Below are positions 1-12,983 of a stretch of DNA of 40,125 bases, piece by piece; the first letter of the stretch is position 1; the number at the start of each line of letters is the position of its first letter. The notes under the pieces are model-generated. The model was not told where the DNA came from. It worked only from the letters and a program-made list of their open reading frames with translations, and ran no database searches. Source of the DNA: Burkholderiaceae bacterium (lineage in GTDB: Bacteria; Pseudomonadota; Gammaproteobacteria; Burkholderiales; Burkholderiaceae_C); assembly GCA_031253795.1 (NCBI GenBank), contig JAIRVR010000067.1, positions 1-40,125 on the forward strand, written 5' to 3'. Position numbers and translations under genes: made by a program.

Positions 1-92
1 CGACGATGAGAACCGCCCAGCACCTTGATGCACTGAACAGACTTCGCGCCGGTGTTGTCGGCAACCTCTAACCGAGATTCTGTTTGGATCAT
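1..92 (-). CDS. rplN: 50S ribosomal protein L14, N-terminal part (cut by window edge)
   Basis: Reverse-strand translation from the ATG at 92 begins [20 protein letters not shown] and continues into [10 protein letters not shown]. This is the diagnostic N-terminus of L14, a large-subunit protein at the subunit interface. Only 30 codons lie in the window and the rest runs off position 1. In most bacteria rplN follows rpsQ inside the S10/spc ribosomal cluster. Here the upstream neighbour on the same strand is glpD, so the cluster is interrupted before rplN. There is no good Shine-Dalgarno sequence close to the ATG: the nearest GGAG is about 18 nt upstream. A small open frame ends 1 nt before the start, which may couple translation. 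Identity is near certain. Confidence 0.95.
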   Translation of the reverse strand, partial: MIQTESRLEVADNTGAKSVQCIKVLGGSHR

Positions 93-93
93 T

Positions 94-198
94 TCAATAT
101 TCCCAACTTGCTCCAGCAACGCTCGACAGCCCCAGAGTCTTCTCAAGGGCCGCGAGCAGCCAGTCAGTCTTGGGCCCGTCGTCCACGCCGCGAACCAT
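94..198 (-). CDS. possible 34-residue leader ORF upstream of rplN
   Basis: A short reverse-strand frame starts at the ATG at 198, ends with TGA at 96-94, and leaves one base before the rplN ATG at 92. It lies wholly inside the predicted 5' leader (start site near 247). The predicted peptide begins [15 protein letters not shown] and ends GASWEY. I recognise no family. In its favour: the TGA-A-ATG junction is typical of translational coupling, and rplN lacks a close Shine-Dalgarno. Against it: no clear ribosome binding site precedes its own ATG, and the frame stays open far upstream through the promoter, as GC-rich DNA often does by chance. Treat it as a candidate only. Confidence 0.25.
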   Translation of the reverse strand: MVRGVDDGPKTDWLLAALEKTLGLSSVAGASWEY

Positions 199-253
199 TT
201 CTCGGCGCTTCCACTGGGCAGATAACTTCACGCAGTAAAACGTGAAGGATGGG

Positions 254-282
254 ATTGTCTCAGGAAATCCCTTGCGCGTCAA
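254..282 (-). promoter_or_regulatory. sigma-70 promoter for rplN and the downstream ribosomal genes
   Basis: On the reverse strand a -35 box TTGACG (282-277) and a -10 box GACAAT (259-254) are separated by exactly 17 nt. This gives a start site near 247 and a leader of about 155 nt. It lies downstream of the glpD terminator, so rplN is probably transcribed independently of the glycerol operon. An AT-rich tract at 352-405 lies further upstream; otherwise I see nothing in 286-460. Confidence 0.6.
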
Positions 283-460
283 ACCCTTAGCAGCTTTTTC
301 CAGGCCCGTGGACCTCCCGCACGGCGCCCCCGCCCTCCGGGCTGTGCGCAGCATGTGAAAAACAATCACAACCCTTTGAAAACAAAGGAATATTTTTATT
401 TTCATCGCCGCGCGATTGGTCCCCCGTGCCCGTGACGGGCTGTTGCATGGCCGCCAATGC

Positions 461-485
461 AAAAGCGCCCCGGCGGGGGCGCTTT
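461..485 (-). terminator. rho-independent terminator of glpD / the glycerol operon
   Basis: Read on the reverse strand, AAAGCGCCCC and GGGGCGCTTT form a GC-rich hairpin with a short GCC-type loop, ending in TTTT. It begins about 19 nt after the glpD stop codon and separates the glycerol operon from rplN. Confidence 0.75.
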
Positions 486-503
486 CACCATGCGGAAATC
501 CTC

Positions 504-2093
504 TCAGCCCGGCAGGTACTGGGCGGCCAGCAGGCGGAAGCTGTCCAGGCCCGCGTCCCGGCCCAGCTCCTGTTCGAGCAGGGCCGCTACGCGGGGCGCC
601 ACTTCGGCGGCCTTGCGCGCGTCCAGGAACAGCAGGCGGCTGCGCCGCGCCAGCACGTCTTCCACGGTGCGCGCATATTCGAAGCGTGCGGCAAAGCGCA
701 CCATGGCCTCGCTCAGGCCATCGGCCAGCCATTCGTCCGCACCCGGCAGCGCGGCCACGGCGGGCGCGTCCGTGCCATAGGAGTGCAGGCCCTGGACCTG
801 GTTCATGCGATGGTGCACGGCTGTCTCGGCCGGTGCACCGGCCAGCGGCAGGCGCGCCGTGACACCGCCGGGGCGGTGCGGCAGCCGGCCGATGGCAAAG
901 CACTCGGAGAGCACGTCCTCGGCCATGGCGCGGTAGGTGGTCCATTTGCCGCCCGTGACGGTGACCAGGCCCGAGCGGCTGGACATCACCGTGTGTTCGC
1001 GGCTGATCTTCTTGGTGTTCTCGCCGTCGTCGTCCTGGGGCTTGACCAGGGGACGCAGGCCCACCCACATGCTGCGCACGTCCGCCAGCGTGGGCTGGCG
1101 CGTGAGGTAGCGACCGGCCTCGGTGAGGATGAAGTCCAGCTCCTCCGGGAACGGCAGGGGCTCGCGCGCCAGGTCATGGCGCGGCGTGTCCGTGGTGCCC
1201 AGGATCACCTTGCCCAGCCAGGGCACGGCGAACAGCACGCGGCCATCGGCCGTCTTGGGCACGAGCAGGGCATGGTCGCTGGGCAGGAAGTCGCGGTCCA
1301 CCACCACGTGCACGCCCTGGCTGGGCGCCACCATGGGCTTGACGGGGCGGCCCAGGGCCTCGGCGTCCTGCTGGCGGAACAGGTCCACCCATGGACCTGT
1401 GGCATTGACCACGCACTTGGCACGCAGTGTGTGGCGCGTGCCGGTTTCCACGTCTTCGCAAACCAGGCCGGTCACCTTGCCATCCTCGTGCAGCAGTTCG
1501 CGCGCCGGGCAGTAATTGACCAGCAGGGCGCCCTTGGCCGCGGCCGTGCGCGCCAGCGCCAGCGCAAGGCGCGCATCGTCGAACTGGCCGTCCCAGTACT
1601 TGACGCCGCCCTTGAGGCCTTGCTGGCGCACGGTGGGCAGGCATTTGACGGTGCTGGAACGCGACAGGAATTCGGTGGCACCCAGGCCGGCCTTGCCGGC
1701 CAGGGCGTCATACATCTTCAGGCCGACACCGTAGAAAGGGGTGTCCAGCAGGCGGTAGGAGGGCATGACGAAGGCCAGGGGCTGGGCCAGGTGCGGCGCG
1801 TTGTGCAGCAGCGTGGTGCGCTCGTGCAGGGCTTCGCGCACCAGGGCGATGTTGCCCTGGGCCAGATAGCGCACGCCACCATGGACCAGCTTGGTGGCAC
1901 GCGAGGACGTGCCCTTGGCAAAGTCATGCGATTCGACCAGCACGACCTTGAAGCCGCGCGCCGCCGCGTCCACGGCCACACCCAGGCCCGTGGCGCCGCC
2001 GCCGATGATGGCCAGGTCATAGGTTTCGGGCTGGGCCAGGCGCTCCAGCAGGGCGGCGCGACCGGTGGACAAGGGGGAAGCTGCGAGGGACAT
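504..2093 (-). CDS. glpD: aerobic glycerol-3-phosphate dehydrogenase (FAD)
   Basis: This enzyme oxidises glycerol 3-phosphate to dihydroxyacetone phosphate and passes electrons to quinone at the inner face of the cytoplasmic membrane. It is the second step after GlpK. The 529-residue product has an N-terminal dinucleotide-binding motif (LAIIGGGATGLGVAVDAAAR, about residues 28-47), then the GlpD-typical ATKLVHGGVRYL segment and a C-terminal DAO domain; its length is normal for the family. It is the last gene of the minus-strand glycerol operon. It is separated from the binding-protein gene upstream by 356 nt containing a repeat and a probable separate promoter, and is followed by a terminator. 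The ATG at 2093 lacks a strong Shine-Dalgarno. Paired with the importer and glpK, the assignment is secure. Confidence 0.95.
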   Translation of the reverse strand: MSLAASPLSTGRAALLERLAQPETYDLAIIGGGATGLGVAVDAAARGFKVVLVESHDFAKGTSSRATKLVHGGVRYLAQGNIALVREALHERTTLLHNAPHLAQPLAFVMPSYRLLDTPFYGVGLKMYDALAGKAGLGATEFLSRSSTVKCLPTVRQQGLKGGVKYWDGQFDDARLALALARTAAAKGALLVNYCPARELLHEDGKVTGLVCEDVETGTRHTLRAKCVVNATGPWVDLFRQQDAEALGRPVKPMVAPSQGVHVVVDRDFLPSDHALLVPKTADGRVLFAVPWLGKVILGTTDTPRHDLAREPLPFPEELDFILTEAGRYLTRQPTLADVRSMWVGLRPLVKPQDDDGENTKKISREHTVMSSRSGLVTVTGGKWTTYRAMAEDVLSECFAIGRLPHRPGGVTARLPLAGAPAETAVHHRMNQVQGLHSYGTDAPAVAALPGADEWLADGLSEAMVRFAARFEYARTVEDVLARRSRLLFLDARKAAEVAPRVAALLEQELGRDAGLDSFRLLAAQYLPG

Positions 2094-2202
2094 GGATCTT
2101 CAACGGAGGAGGTGGGACCAAGTTAACAAGGCGCCATGTAGCCGCCATGTCAGCACCCGCGCACCACGCCTGCGCCCAATGCGAAGGGGACGGAACCGGG
2201 TT

Positions 2203-2271
2203 TTCCGCTATTTTCGCTCGTTTTTGTATTTTTTTCTTCGCTATCTTTCGTTTTGTGTTTTTGACAGTCAA
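2203..2271 (-). promoter_or_regulatory. candidate glpD promoter with GlpR-type direct repeats
   Basis: Within the 356-nt gap before glpD, the AT-rich stretch 2200-2271 holds a -35-like TTGACT (2271-2266) on the reverse strand with a weak AAAGAT 17 nt downstream. The -35 is part of the palindrome TTGACaGTCAA (2261-2271). Two similar reverse-strand motifs follow: CGAAAGATAGCGAA (2250-2237) and CGAAAATAGCGGAA (2216-2203). They start 34 nt apart, about three helical turns. GlpR-family operators contain TTCG/CGAA half-sites, so these are plausible GlpR sites. This is inference from sequence alone. Confidence 0.4.
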
Positions 2272-2325
2272 CGAATCTGGCGATTGGCTGGGATGCCAGC
2301 ACAGGGCAAACCATCCAAAACCGAC

Positions 2326-2447
2326 GCGGCCCAGCTCAGGGACGCCGAGCAAGAGCCGCCTCGCGGCGGGGGCACCCAGCCGAGGGCGTCGTCCCCCTCC
2401 CCCGCGAAGCGGGTAGAGAGGGGAACCCACGCGGCGGCTCAGGGGGG
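2326..2447 (-). repeat. intergenic hairpin repeat, copy 1 (after glpV)
   Basis: Reverse-strand sequence starting CCCCCTGAGCCGC three nt after the glpV stop. It contains CCCGC-TTC-GCGGG as an internal stem-loop inside a CCCCTCTC...GAGGGG arm, then a GC-rich stretch and the conserved end TTGCTCGGCGTCCC. It aligns with the repeats at 4636-4766, 6556-6654 and 23315-23459. It does not encode a protein. Confidence 0.75.
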
Positions 2448-2449
2448 TG

Positions 2450-4183
<1,734 letters not shown>

Positions 4184-4278
4184 CTGCTGTCTCCTAGATT
4201 CTTGCCATCTCCCCGACATGCACATGCATCAGCGGGCCCCCGGGGGAGCTTCGGGCCCGGCTGTTGAAAAAATGGGTA

Positions 4279-4587
4279 TCAGCCTTTGCGCAGCACCAGG
4301 GCGAGCACCAGCATGGACAGTGCGAAGCTGATCCAGACCGAGGGCTCGGCCTCGAGCGAGAACCACTGCACCATCTTCTCGCCCAGGCCCACCCAGGCCA
4401 GGTTGATATAGGCCGCCAGCAGCAGCCCGATGAACAGCCGGTCGCCGCGCGTCGTCGCCATCGGCAGCCAGCCCTTGCGCAGCACCGTGGGGCTGCGCAG
4501 CTCCCACAGCGTCATGCCCGCCAGCATCAGCACGATGCAGCTGAAAAACACCGCCACCGGCAGCGTCCAGGCCATCCAGGAAAACAT
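4279..4587 (-). CDS. DUF2160 small membrane protein of the glycerol importer operon
   Basis: A 102-residue protein with about three hydrophobic segments: MFSWMAWTLPVAVFFSCIVL, a central one around LFIGLLLAAYINLAWV, and a C-terminal one around ISFALSMLVLALVL. It matches the DUF2160 family (predicted small integral membrane protein) that sits between the permease and binding-protein genes in glpSTPQV-type operons. AAAGGA eight nt upstream supports the ATG at 4587. Its function is not known; position suggests an accessory subunit or assembly factor of the glycerol importer, which is inference. A 183-nt gap containing repeat copy 2 separates it from glpQ. Confidence 0.8.
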   Translation of the reverse strand: MFSWMAWTLPVAVFFSCIVLMLAGMTLWELRSPTVLRKGWLPMATTRGDRLFIGLLLAAYINLAWVGLGEKMVQWFSLEAEPSVWISFALSMLVLALVLRKG

Positions 4588-4635
4588 GGTGCTTGTCCTT
4601 TCAGCAATCCAACATCAACGTCGCCGCGCTGCTTG

Positions 4636-4766
4636 CCAGTGGCGCGACCCAAAGCGAGGGACACCGAGCAAGGGCCGCCCCTCCGCGAGGGTGTCGCCGG
4701 CTGCCCGTACGCCCCCTCCCTTGCGAAGCAAGCAGAGAGGGGTAAGCCGCAAAGCGGCTCAGGGGG
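4636..4766 (-). repeat. intergenic hairpin repeat, copy 2 (between glpQ and the DUF2160 gene)
   Basis: Starts four nt after the glpQ stop on the reverse strand with CCCCCTGAGCCGC. Stem 1 is AGCCGC-TTT-GCGGCT. Stem 2 is CTTGC-TTC-GCAAG inside CCCCTCTC...GAGGGGG. The conserved tail reads GTACGGGCAGCCGGCGACA and CCCTTGCTCGGTGTCCC. Copies 2 and 4 are the most alike, and stem bases differ from copy 1 by paired changes. Confidence 0.85.
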
Positions 4767-4770
4767 TACC

Positions 4771-5583
4771 TCAAACTCTTCCCATCGCAAAGCCCTTGGC
4801 GATGTAATGCCGCACGAACCAGATGACGATGGCGCCCGGCACGATGGTCAGCACACCGGCCGCGGCCAGCGTGGCCCAGTCCATTCCGGAAGCCGAGACC
4901 GTGCGTGTCATGGTGGCCACGATGGGCTTGGCGTTGACGCTGGTCAGCGTGCGCGCCAGCAGCAGTTCCACCCAGCTGAACATGAAGCAGAAGAAGGCCG
5001 CCACACCCACCCCCGCCTTGATCAGCGGCAGGAAGATGGTCAGGAAAAAGCGCGGGAAGGAATAGCCGTCGATATAGGCGGTCTCGTCGATCTCGCGCGG
5101 AATGCCGCTCATGAAGCCCTCCAGGATCCAGACGGCCAGCGGCACGTTGAACAGCAGATGGGCCAGGGCCACGGCGATGTGCGTGTCCATCAGGCCCACC
5201 GTGGTGTACAGCTGGAAGAAAGGCAGCAGAAAGACGGCCGGCGGCGTCATGCGGTTGGTCAGCAGCCAGAAGAACACATGCTTGTCGCCCAGGAACTGGT
5301 AGCGCGAGAAGGCATAGGCGGCCGGCAGGGCCACGGTCAGCGAGATCACGGTGTTGATGGCCACGTAGATCAGGCTGTTGATGTAGCCCGAGTACCAGGA
5401 CGCATCGGTGAAGATGGTCTTGTAGTTGCCCCAGGTGAAATGCTGGGGCCACAGCGAGAAGCTCGACAGGATTTCCTCGTTGGTCTTGAAGCTCATGTTC
5501 ACCATCCAGTAGATGGGCAGCACGGCGAACAGCAGGTAGGCAACGAGGAACAGCGTGCGCTTGTGAAAGCGGCTCTCATGCAT
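4771..5583 (-). CDS. glpQ: glycerol ABC transporter permease
   Basis: Inner-membrane permease of the MalG/carbohydrate type, 270 residues with six hydrophobic segments. The start ATG at 5583 (MHESRFHKRTLFLV) is preceded by GGAGGT at good spacing; longer starts lack a site. The cytoplasmic EAA loop that docks on the ATPases is visible as IPREIDETAYIDGYSF (about residues 177-192). N-terminal features include NMSFKTNEEIL and a first transmembrane helix near 8-27. It follows glpP by 54 nt. With GlpP it should form the transmembrane heterodimer of the glycerol importer. The name follows the Rhizobium glpSTPQV scheme and is not related to E. coli glpQ, a glycerophosphodiesterase. Confidence 0.88.
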   Translation of the reverse strand: MHESRFHKRTLFLVAYLLFAVLPIYWMVNMSFKTNEEILSSFSLWPQHFTWGNYKTIFTDASWYSGYINSLIYVAINTVISLTVALPAAYAFSRYQFLGDKHVFFWLLTNRMTPPAVFLLPFFQLYTTVGLMDTHIAVALAHLLFNVPLAVWILEGFMSGIPREIDETAYIDGYSFPRFFLTIFLPLIKAGVGVAAFFCFMFSWVELLLARTLTSVNAKPIVATMTRTVSASGMDWATLAAAGVLTIVPGAIVIWFVRHYIAKGFAMGRV

Positions 5584-5637
5584 GGCACACCTCCGGCAGG
5601 GCCACGCCACGGGTGGTGGACGATGCGGGCATGGGGT

Positions 5638-6525
<888 letters not shown>

Positions 6526-6555
6526 CCCTGCCTCCTCGCGCGCTTGCGCAAACTG

Positions 6556-6654
6556 CGGTCCGGGCCGGGGACACCGGGCAAGGCGGACACCCTGCCCCGC
6601 CGCAAAGATGCCGCGGCCATGCACACAGGGAAAGCGGCGCAGCCGCCCAGGGGG
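6556..6654 (-). repeat. intergenic hairpin repeat, copy 3 (between glpT and glpP; diverged)
   Basis: Begins four nt after the glpT stop with CCCCCTGGGCGGCT on the reverse strand. Stem 1 is GCGGC-TGC-GCCGC. Stem 2 is poorly conserved. The tail CTTGCCCGGTGTCCC matches the other copies. It is shorter and more diverged than copies 2 and 4. Confidence 0.65.
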
Positions 6655-6658
6655 AGCT

Positions 6659-7738
<1,080 letters not shown>

Positions 7739-7739
7739 G

Positions 7740-8819
7740 TCAGCGCCCTCCCGGGCGCCGGGGCGCCATCACCAGCGCACCATCGGCGCCGAAGACATAG
7801 GCCTGGGCCGGGTCCAGGTGCAGGCTGACCGTGCTGCCCAGCTCCAGGTGGTGCACGCCCGTGACCTGGGCCACCATCTCGCCCCAGGAGGTGGCCACGT
7901 GCACAAAGGTGTCAGATCCCGAGATCTCGGCCAGTTCGACCACGCCCTGCAGCGCCAGATCGCCGGGCCGCGCGTGCAGGCGCAGCGCGCTGGCGCGCAG
8001 GCCCAGGGTAAGGCGCTCGTCGGCCGGCATCCCCGTGGGCCGGCCCAGCGGCAGTTCGGTGCCATCCGGCAGGGCCAGGCCGCCGGCCGTGGCCCTGGTG
8101 GCCACGAGGTTCATGGGAGGGTCGCTGAAGGCACGTGCCACGCGCAGCGAGTTGGGGGCGTGGAAGACTTCGGCCGTGGGACCGTACTGCAGCAGCTCGC
8201 CCTCGTGCAGCACGGCCGTGAAGCCCCCCAGCAGCAAGGCCTCGCCGGGCTCGGTGGTGGCATAGACCACGGTGGAATCGCCCGTGGCGAACAGCTGGCT
8301 CAGCTCCTCGCGCAGTTCCTCGCGCAGCTTGTAGTCCAGGTTGACCAGGGGCTCGTCCAGCAGCATCAGCGGCGCGCCCTTGGCCAGGGCCCGGGCCAGG
8401 GCCACGCGCTGCTGCTGGCCCCCCGACAGCTCGGCCGGATGGCGGCCCAGAAACATCTCGATGTGCAGGCGCCGGGCCAGGCCACGCACCCGCTCGTCCA
8501 CATCGCGGTCGCCACGCAGCCTCAGCGGCGAGGCGATGTTCTCGGTCACCGTCATGGACGGATAGTTGATGAACTGCTGGTAGACCATGGCCACGTTGCG
8601 CTGGCGCACGGGCAGGCCGGTCACATCGGCGCCATCGACGCGCACCCGCCCCTCGCTGGGCACGTCCAGGCCGGCCATGATGCGCATCAGGCTGGTCTTG
8701 CCGGCCTGGGTGGCACCCAGCAGCACGGTGACCGCGCCGCTTTCCAGTTCCAGGTGCATGGGGTGCAGCCAGGTCTGGCCACCCACGCGCTTGCTGATTC
8801 TCTCCAACACCAGTTCCAC
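7740..8819 (-). CDS. glpS: glycerol ABC transporter ATP-binding protein lacking the H-loop histidine
   Basis: First gene of the minus-strand glycerol operon, 359 residues, ABC domain plus TOBE-like C-terminal domain. Motifs are Walker [10 protein letters not shown] (35-43), Q-loop VYQQF (79-83), canonical signature LSGGQ (131-135) and Walker B LMLLDEP (151-157). Where the switch histidine normally follows the last strand, the sequence is YATTEPGEA, placing Thr189 at the His position. Start is the GTG at 8819, preceded by AAAGAGAG about 7 nt upstream; no better ATG fits. It is divergent from glpR across 264 nt of regulatory DNA. It is expected to form a heterodimer with GlpT on the GlpPQ permease. 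Confidence 0.88.
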   Translation of the reverse strand: MELVLERISKRVGGQTWLHPMHLELESGAVTVLLGATQAGKTSLMRIMAGLDVPSEGRVRVDGADVTGLPVRQRNVAMVYQQFINYPSMTVTENIASPLRLRGDRDVDERVRGLARRLHIEMFLGRHPAELSGGQQQRVALARALAKGAPLMLLDEPLVNLDYKLREELREELSQLFATGDSTVVYATTEPGEALLLGGFTAVLHEGELLQYGPTAEVFHAPNSLRVARAFSDPPMNLVATRATAGGLALPDGTELPLGRPTGMPADERLTLGLRASALRLHARPGDLALQGVVELAEISGSDTFVHVATSWGEMVAQVTGVHHLELGSTVSLHLDPAQAYVFGADGALVMAPRRPGGR

Positions 8820-8880
8820 AACGGCTCTCTTTCAGCGAGACCGCCCCGAAGGCAGTATTTGGACAAGGAGAAACCCAGGG

Positions 8881-8899
8881 ATTCGAACCGAATTCGAAC
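8881..8899. promoter_or_regulatory. candidate GlpR operator between glpS and glpR
   Basis: Two exact 8-bp copies of ATTCGAAC (8881-8888 and 8892-8899) repeat at an 11-bp interval, one helical turn, and each contains the palindrome TTCGAA. They lie in the 264-nt divergent gap (8820-9083) that should hold promoters for glpS and glpR. TTCG-type half-sites fit GlpR/DeoR operators. No convincing -35/-10 pair could be assigned on either strand; the rest of the gap shows nothing I recognise. Confidence 0.45.
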
Positions 8900-9083
8900 A
8901 CTTGAGCGCCTTCATTTTTGTTCTTTCCGGATCGCAGCCCATCAACACATACCCTAGGTGCTGTTCCTTTTTCTTCGTTTTAAAGTTCCCAAGCCCAGGG
9001 CTTGCCTCGTCAAATGCGCTATAAACCGGTCGCCCAGCCCCTTCGCCCCATCGACTGAACGACCGCCTTGCCATGGATTTGCC

Positions 9084-9848
9084 GTGAATACCAACCCCCG
9101 ACAACTACTGCTGCTCGATGAAGTCCGCAGCCGCCAATCCACCACGGTGGAGCAGCTGGCCGACATCCTGGGCGTGACGCTTCAGACCGTGCGCCGCGAC
9201 ATCCAGAAGCTGGCCGACGCGGGGCTGCTGGCCCGCTTCCATGGCGGCGTGCGCGTGCCCAGCGCCACCGTGGAAAACCTGGGCCATCCGCAGCGCCAGG
9301 TACTGCATGCCGAGGGCAAGTCGCGCATCGCGCGCGCCGTGGCCGAAGCCATCCCCAACGGCTGCTCGCTCATCCTGAACATCGGCACGACCACCGAGGC
9401 CGTGGCCCAGGCCCTGCTCAAGCACCGCGGCCTGCGCGTCATCACCAACAACCTCAACGTGGCGGCCATCCTGAGCTCCAACGCCGACTGCGAAGTCATC
9501 GTCGCGGGCGGCGTGGTGCGCACGCGCGACCGCGGCATCGTGGGCGAGGCCGCCGTGGATTTCATTCGCCAGTTCAAGGTGGACATCGCCCTGATCGGCA
9601 TCTCGGCCATCGAGCCCGATGGCAGCCTGCGCGACTTCGACATGCGCGAGGTGAAGGTGGCCCAGACCATCATCGCCCAGTCGCGCGAGGTCTGGCTGGC
9701 GGCCGACCACAGCAAGTTCCACCGCCAGGCCATGGTGGAGCTGGCGCGCCTGGACCAGATCGACCGCCTCTTCACCGACGCCACCCCGCCCTCGCCCTTC
9801 GACACGCTGCTGCGCGAAGCCGAGGTGCAGTGCGTGGTGGCCCAGTAA
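9084..9848 (+). CDS. glpR: DeoR-family glycerol regulon repressor
   Basis: Transcriptional repressor, 254 residues, expected to release DNA on binding glycerol 3-phosphate (known for E. coli GlpR). The N-terminal winged helix-turn-helix is seen in RQLLLLDEVRSRQSTTVEQL and GVTLQTVRRDIQKLADAG (about residues 5-45). The C-terminal DeoR sensor domain includes ILNIGTTTEAVAQALL and the late IGISAIEPDGSLRDFD segment. The GTG at 9084 is preferred: it gives the usual family N-terminus, although no clear Shine-Dalgarno precedes it. A four-codon frame (ATG at 9073) ends in the TGA that overlaps this GTG, a possible coupling device. It heads the plus-strand glpK group and is divergent from glpS. Confidence 0.92.
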   Translation: MNTNPRQLLLLDEVRSRQSTTVEQLADILGVTLQTVRRDIQKLADAGLLARFHGGVRVPSATVENLGHPQRQVLHAEGKSRIARAVAEAIPNGCSLILNIGTTTEAVAQALLKHRGLRVITNNLNVAAILSSNADCEVIVAGGVVRTRDRGIVGEAAVDFIRQFKVDIALIGISAIEPDGSLRDFDMREVKVAQTIIAQSREVWLAADHSKFHRQAMVELARLDQIDRLFTDATPPSPFDTLLREAEVQCVVAQ

Positions 9849-9852
9849 GCCC

Positions 9853-10346
9853 GTGGCCGGCGCACTGACTGTCCGCCCGGCGCAGGCCGGCGACGCGGCG
9901 GACCTGGCAGCCCTGCTCGGGGCCATGGGCTGGTTCAAGGCCTATGCGGCCACCACGCCGGCGCAAGCGGCCGCACACCTGCAGGCCCTGGTGGCGGCCG
10001 CTCCCGATCGCAGCCTGCTGCTCGTGGCCGAGGATGACCAGCACCGGCTGTGCGGCTATTGCGCCGTGCACTGGCTGCCCGTGGCTATCCTGCAGGGCTG
10101 GGAAGCCTATGTCAGCGAACTGTTCGTGGCCGAGATGGCCCGGGGCTCGGGCGCCGGCAGCCAGCTGCTCGACGCCGCCGTGCAGGCGGCGCGCGAGCGC
10201 CGATGCCAGCGCATCTGGCTGATCAACAACCGCGAGCGCCCGTCCTATGCCCGGGGCTTTTACCCCCGGCACGGCTGGACGGAGCAGGCCGAGATGGCCC
10301 GCTTCGTGCTGCCGCTGGCGCCGCTGCCTTCCGACAACGCAAGCAC

Positions 10347-10350
<4 letters not shown>
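9853..10350 (+). CDS. GNAT-family N-acetyltransferase in the glp locus
   Basis: A 165-residue single-domain GNAT enzyme that would transfer an acetyl group from acetyl-CoA to an unknown amine or protein lysine. Visible family features are [20 protein letters not shown] (about 87-106), whose RGSGAG is the pyrophosphate-binding loop, and [17 protein letters not shown] (about 125-141), the typical late GNAT segment. It starts with GTG at 9853, only four nt after glpR, and its TGA overlaps the glpK ATG (ATGA at 10347-10350). Co-translation with glpK suggests a role linked to glycerol use, possibly modification of a Glp protein; that is inference. Substrate unknown. Confidence 0.85.
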
Positions 10351-11846
<1,496 letters not shown>

Positions 11847-12983
11847 GGCCTTGTACCGGGCTGCCGGCCTGGTCCTTGCCGGCCTTGCGCTGGCCGGCTG
11901 CACGGCGCCCCTGCCCACGGCCTGCGTGCGCCTGCAGTGGCTGGGCAGCACGACGGTGGCACGCGACGATCCCGTGGATGGAAGCACCATCGGCGGCATC
12001 TCGGGCCTGGACTACGACGCACGGCGCGGCGATTACGTGGCCATCAGCGACGACCGCTCGACCCATGGCCCGGCGCGCTGGCTGCGGCTGCGCATAGAGC
12101 AGGTGCCCGCGCAGCGGCGCGCCGGCCCCAACCCCTGGCAGGCGCAGGTCACCGAAGTGCATCCGCTGCGCGACGCCGAAGGCCGGTGGCTGCGCCCGCG
12201 CCATGCCGCCCCGGCCACCCAGCCCGTACCCGACCCCGAGGCCATCCGCCTGTTGCCGGACGGTGGCCTGCTGTGGACCGACGAAGGCGATCCGGGCCGC
12301 GGCTTCGGTACCTCGCTGGTGAAAGCCGATGCCATGGGCCGCCAGCTCGCACGCTGGTTCTACACGTTCCAGGATGAGGACGGCAGGCCGGGCCTGCGCC
12401 CGAATTTCGGCTTCGAAGGACTGGCCGTCACGCCGGACGGCCGCCAGGCCTGGCTGGCCCTGGAGGCGCCGCTGCGCCAGGATGGCCCGCGCGCCAGCGC
12501 GGGCAGGCCGGGCGCCGCCGTGCGCATCAGCCTGGTCGATCTGGCGGACGGCCGGCTGCTGCGCCAGATCGCCTACCGGCCTGATGCCGTGCCGTCCGCC
12601 AGCTGGGCCTTTGCCCAGCGGGAAGTCAACGGCATCAGCGAAATCCTGCTGGACGGCCCGGACCACCTGCTGGTGCTGGAGCGCTCGTACAGCCCCGGCC
12701 ACGGCTTCGGTGCGCGGCTGTACCGCATGGCCCTCGACGGACCCGACACCCTGCATCTGGCCAGCTTCGCGCACACCCCGCCCCCCACCGCGACCAAGCA
12801 GTTGATCGCCGACCTGGCGACGCTGCAGCCCGGACGGCTTGACAATATGGAGGCCATGGCCTGGGGCCCGCCGCTGCCCGACGGCCGCCGCCTGCTGGTC
12901 TTCGCCAGCGACGACAATTTCAATCCCGCCCAGGCCAACCAGGTTCTGATCACCGCCTATCTTCCGCAAGAGCGCTGCGCACC

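Noticed and set aside
199..1068. Reverse-strand frame running from inside glpD to the rplN leader
   Set aside because: Most of it is another frame of glpD and it passes through a terminator and promoter; only the last 35 codons were kept as a weak candidate.
426..2126. Long plus-strand open frame opposite glpD
   Set aside because: Antisense shadow of a clear glpD; composition rich in Gly, Gln, His and Arg with no family resemblance.
4230..4262. GGGCCCCCGGGGG-like palindrome before glpV, perhaps a remnant of the hairpin repeat
   Set aside because: Too short to align with the other copies with confidence.
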